Shown piece after piece: positions 62,967-64,000 of a stretch of DNA of 64,000 bases. The stretch spans positions 2,164,125 to 2,228,124 of the forward strand of contig OX621169.1 of assembly GCA_951640195.1 (NCBI GenBank), in the 5' to 3' direction. The position numbers and the translations under genes were made by a program. The notes under the pieces are model-generated. The model was not told the origin of the DNA. It was given only the letters and a program-made list of their open reading frames with translations, and did not search any database. Every line of letters starts with the position of its first letter. Positions within the stretch are counted from its first letter, which is position 1. This DNA is from Porpolomopsis calyptriformis. Lineage: Eukaryota > Basidiomycota > Agaricomycetes > Agaricales > Hygrophoraceae.

Positions 62967-63866
62967 ATGTTCCCCTCCACTATAAAACAAAGTGCAACAG
63001 ATCTAATGGATGGAATACTGAAAGCAAAGAGAATCGTCGTGCTCTGTGGTAAATCGACCCATCATCATGTTTCATTCAAATACTTACCTACTCTCTAGGA
63101 GCAGGAATATCCGTGGCTGCAGGTATTCCATGTTTTAGAGGACCAGACGGCTTATATACTGGCAACGCACTATCTGGATTTACCGGAGTCAACCTGACTG
63201 ATCTGCTTACTAGCTCATCCCTCGTAGTGAGAAATATATGTTCAAGTGAGGATTAGTTGACCAAGTTAATGTTCTAGACCCAAAAGCAACAATCACTGCA
63301 TTGTCAGCTCATTGCCACCCTTGCTGAGAAAGCGGCGATCGCACAACCCACTGCCTTCCACCATTTCCTTCGTGCTCTAGACCTCCAAGGAGTGTTACTC
63401 CGTGTTTACACTCAAAATATCGATGGTTTGGAGCTCAAGGCTGGGTTACATATGTCCTCAGAAATTCACCCCAGTGATGGACCAGCCCGATGCATTCCAT
63501 TGCATGGATCCCTAGAGGAACTACGATGCCCTGGCTGCTCCTCCATTTTTATCCTCGAACCATACTACCCCTCTTTGAAAGAGGGCCAACTACCAGAATG
63601 CACTGAATGTCAAATCAATATGGAAAAGAGGGTAGAGCAGGGCAAACGCAGAACGACTGTGCCTCGACTCCGACCCAATATCATTCTTTACGGAGAACCA
63701 CATCCTCGAGGAGAAGAAATAGCAAACGTGCAGCAAAATGATCTTGGGTTAACTACCACCCCCAGTCGCCAACTAGATCTTCTCCTTGTGGTTGGCACTA
63801 GCTTGAAAGTGAAGGGTACTACTGACTTTATCAAGCAGTCCGCTAGAATCTTAGCAAAAAATTCCC
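62967..63866 (+). pseudogene. Hst3/Hst4-type sirtuin (NAD-dependent deacetylase), truncated by the telomere
   Basis: Three exons (introns 63049-63098 and 63224-63277). Sirtuin blocks: RIVVLCGAGISVAAGIPCFR then GPDGLYTG (NAD pocket; a Cys where Asp is usual in IPDFR), YTQNIDGLE, the catalytic His in CIPLHGSLEELRCPGC, a second zinc pair PECTEC, LRPNIILYGEPHPRGEEI and DLLLVVGTSLKVKG. The LHGSL spacing and LRPNIxLYGE are most like the Hst3/Hst4 group that removes H3K56 acetylation. The frame is intact until SARILAKNS at 63865, where telomeric repeats begin. The last Rossmann strand and C-terminus, including the final NAD-binding segment, are missing. Confidence 0.85.
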
Positions 63867-64000
63867 TTAGGTTAGGTTAGGTTAGGTTAGGTTAGGTTAG
63901 GTTAGGTTAGGTTAGGTTAGGTTAGGTTAGGTTAGGTTAGGTTAGGTTAGGGTTAGGTTAGGGTTAGGTTAGGTTAGGTTAGGTTAGGGTTAGGTTAGGG
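63867..64000 (+). repeat. telomeric repeat tract (TTAGG / TTAGGG)
   Basis: Sixteen perfect TTAGG pentamers (63867-63946) are followed by a mixture of TTAGGG and TTAGG up to the window end. The G-rich strand is 5' to 3' toward the right, the orientation expected at a right-hand chromosome end. Confidence 0.95.

Overview
The window looks like the right end of a chromosome from a basidiomycete fungus, most likely an Agaricomycete. Genes on both strands are split by many short introns (about 46-75 nt) with GT..AG ends. The gene content includes a SKN7-type regulator, a Crinkler protein kinase, a cytochrome P450, BTB and AIG1-type GTPase proteins, and complete conserved eukaryotic housekeeping genes. 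The last ~134 bases are telomeric repeats whose G-rich strand runs toward the right edge, so base 64000 faces a chromosome terminus. The species cannot be named from the sequence.

Region 1 (1-14.4 kb): a decayed Crinkler-kinase copy, the SKN7 homologue (HSF DNA-binding domain plus response-regulator receiver), a multi-pass membrane protein, a tRNA-Thr(UGU), an unrecognised charged ORF set, and an ARMC8/Vid28-like armadillo protein of the GID/CTLH ubiquitin ligase.

Region 2 (14.8-31 kb): an apparently intact Crinkler-type protein kinase that shares a 66-bp divergent promoter with a broken SEN34 (tRNA-splicing endonuclease) gene. These are followed by an alpha/beta hydrolase, a basic nuclear-type protein, adenylosuccinate synthase, an LSM14/Scd6 mRNA-repression protein, a P450, and a gene-poor stretch.

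Region 3 (31-49.5 kb): a bHLH factor, a NIMA-family kinase, a BTB protein, a cis-prenyltransferase, an AIG1-like GTPase with a Pro/Gln-rich head, pyruvate dehydrogenase E1-alpha, and a membrane-anchored two-module amidohydrolase.

Region 4 (49.5-64 kb) is a subtelomere of very different character. It holds simple-sequence minisatellites, a 15-bp inverted repeat, and a ~2.8-kb direct tandem duplication. Each copy of the duplication carries about a dozen ~145-bp repeats whose minus strand encodes a recurring peptide. Next come a large minus-strand gene of unknown function, then a divergent plus-strand pair: a PHD-finger-like Cys/His protein and an Hst3/Hst4-type sirtuin. The sirtuin is cut off inside its catalytic domain by telomeric repeats, which are mostly TTAGG mixed with TTAGGG. 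The large unknown gene, the zinc-finger protein and the truncated sirtuin form the most unusual assemblage in the window and could be a telomere-associated gene cassette.

Splice joins were inferred by eye from reading frame, splice-site consensus and family motifs. Outer coordinates are more reliable than internal exon edges.
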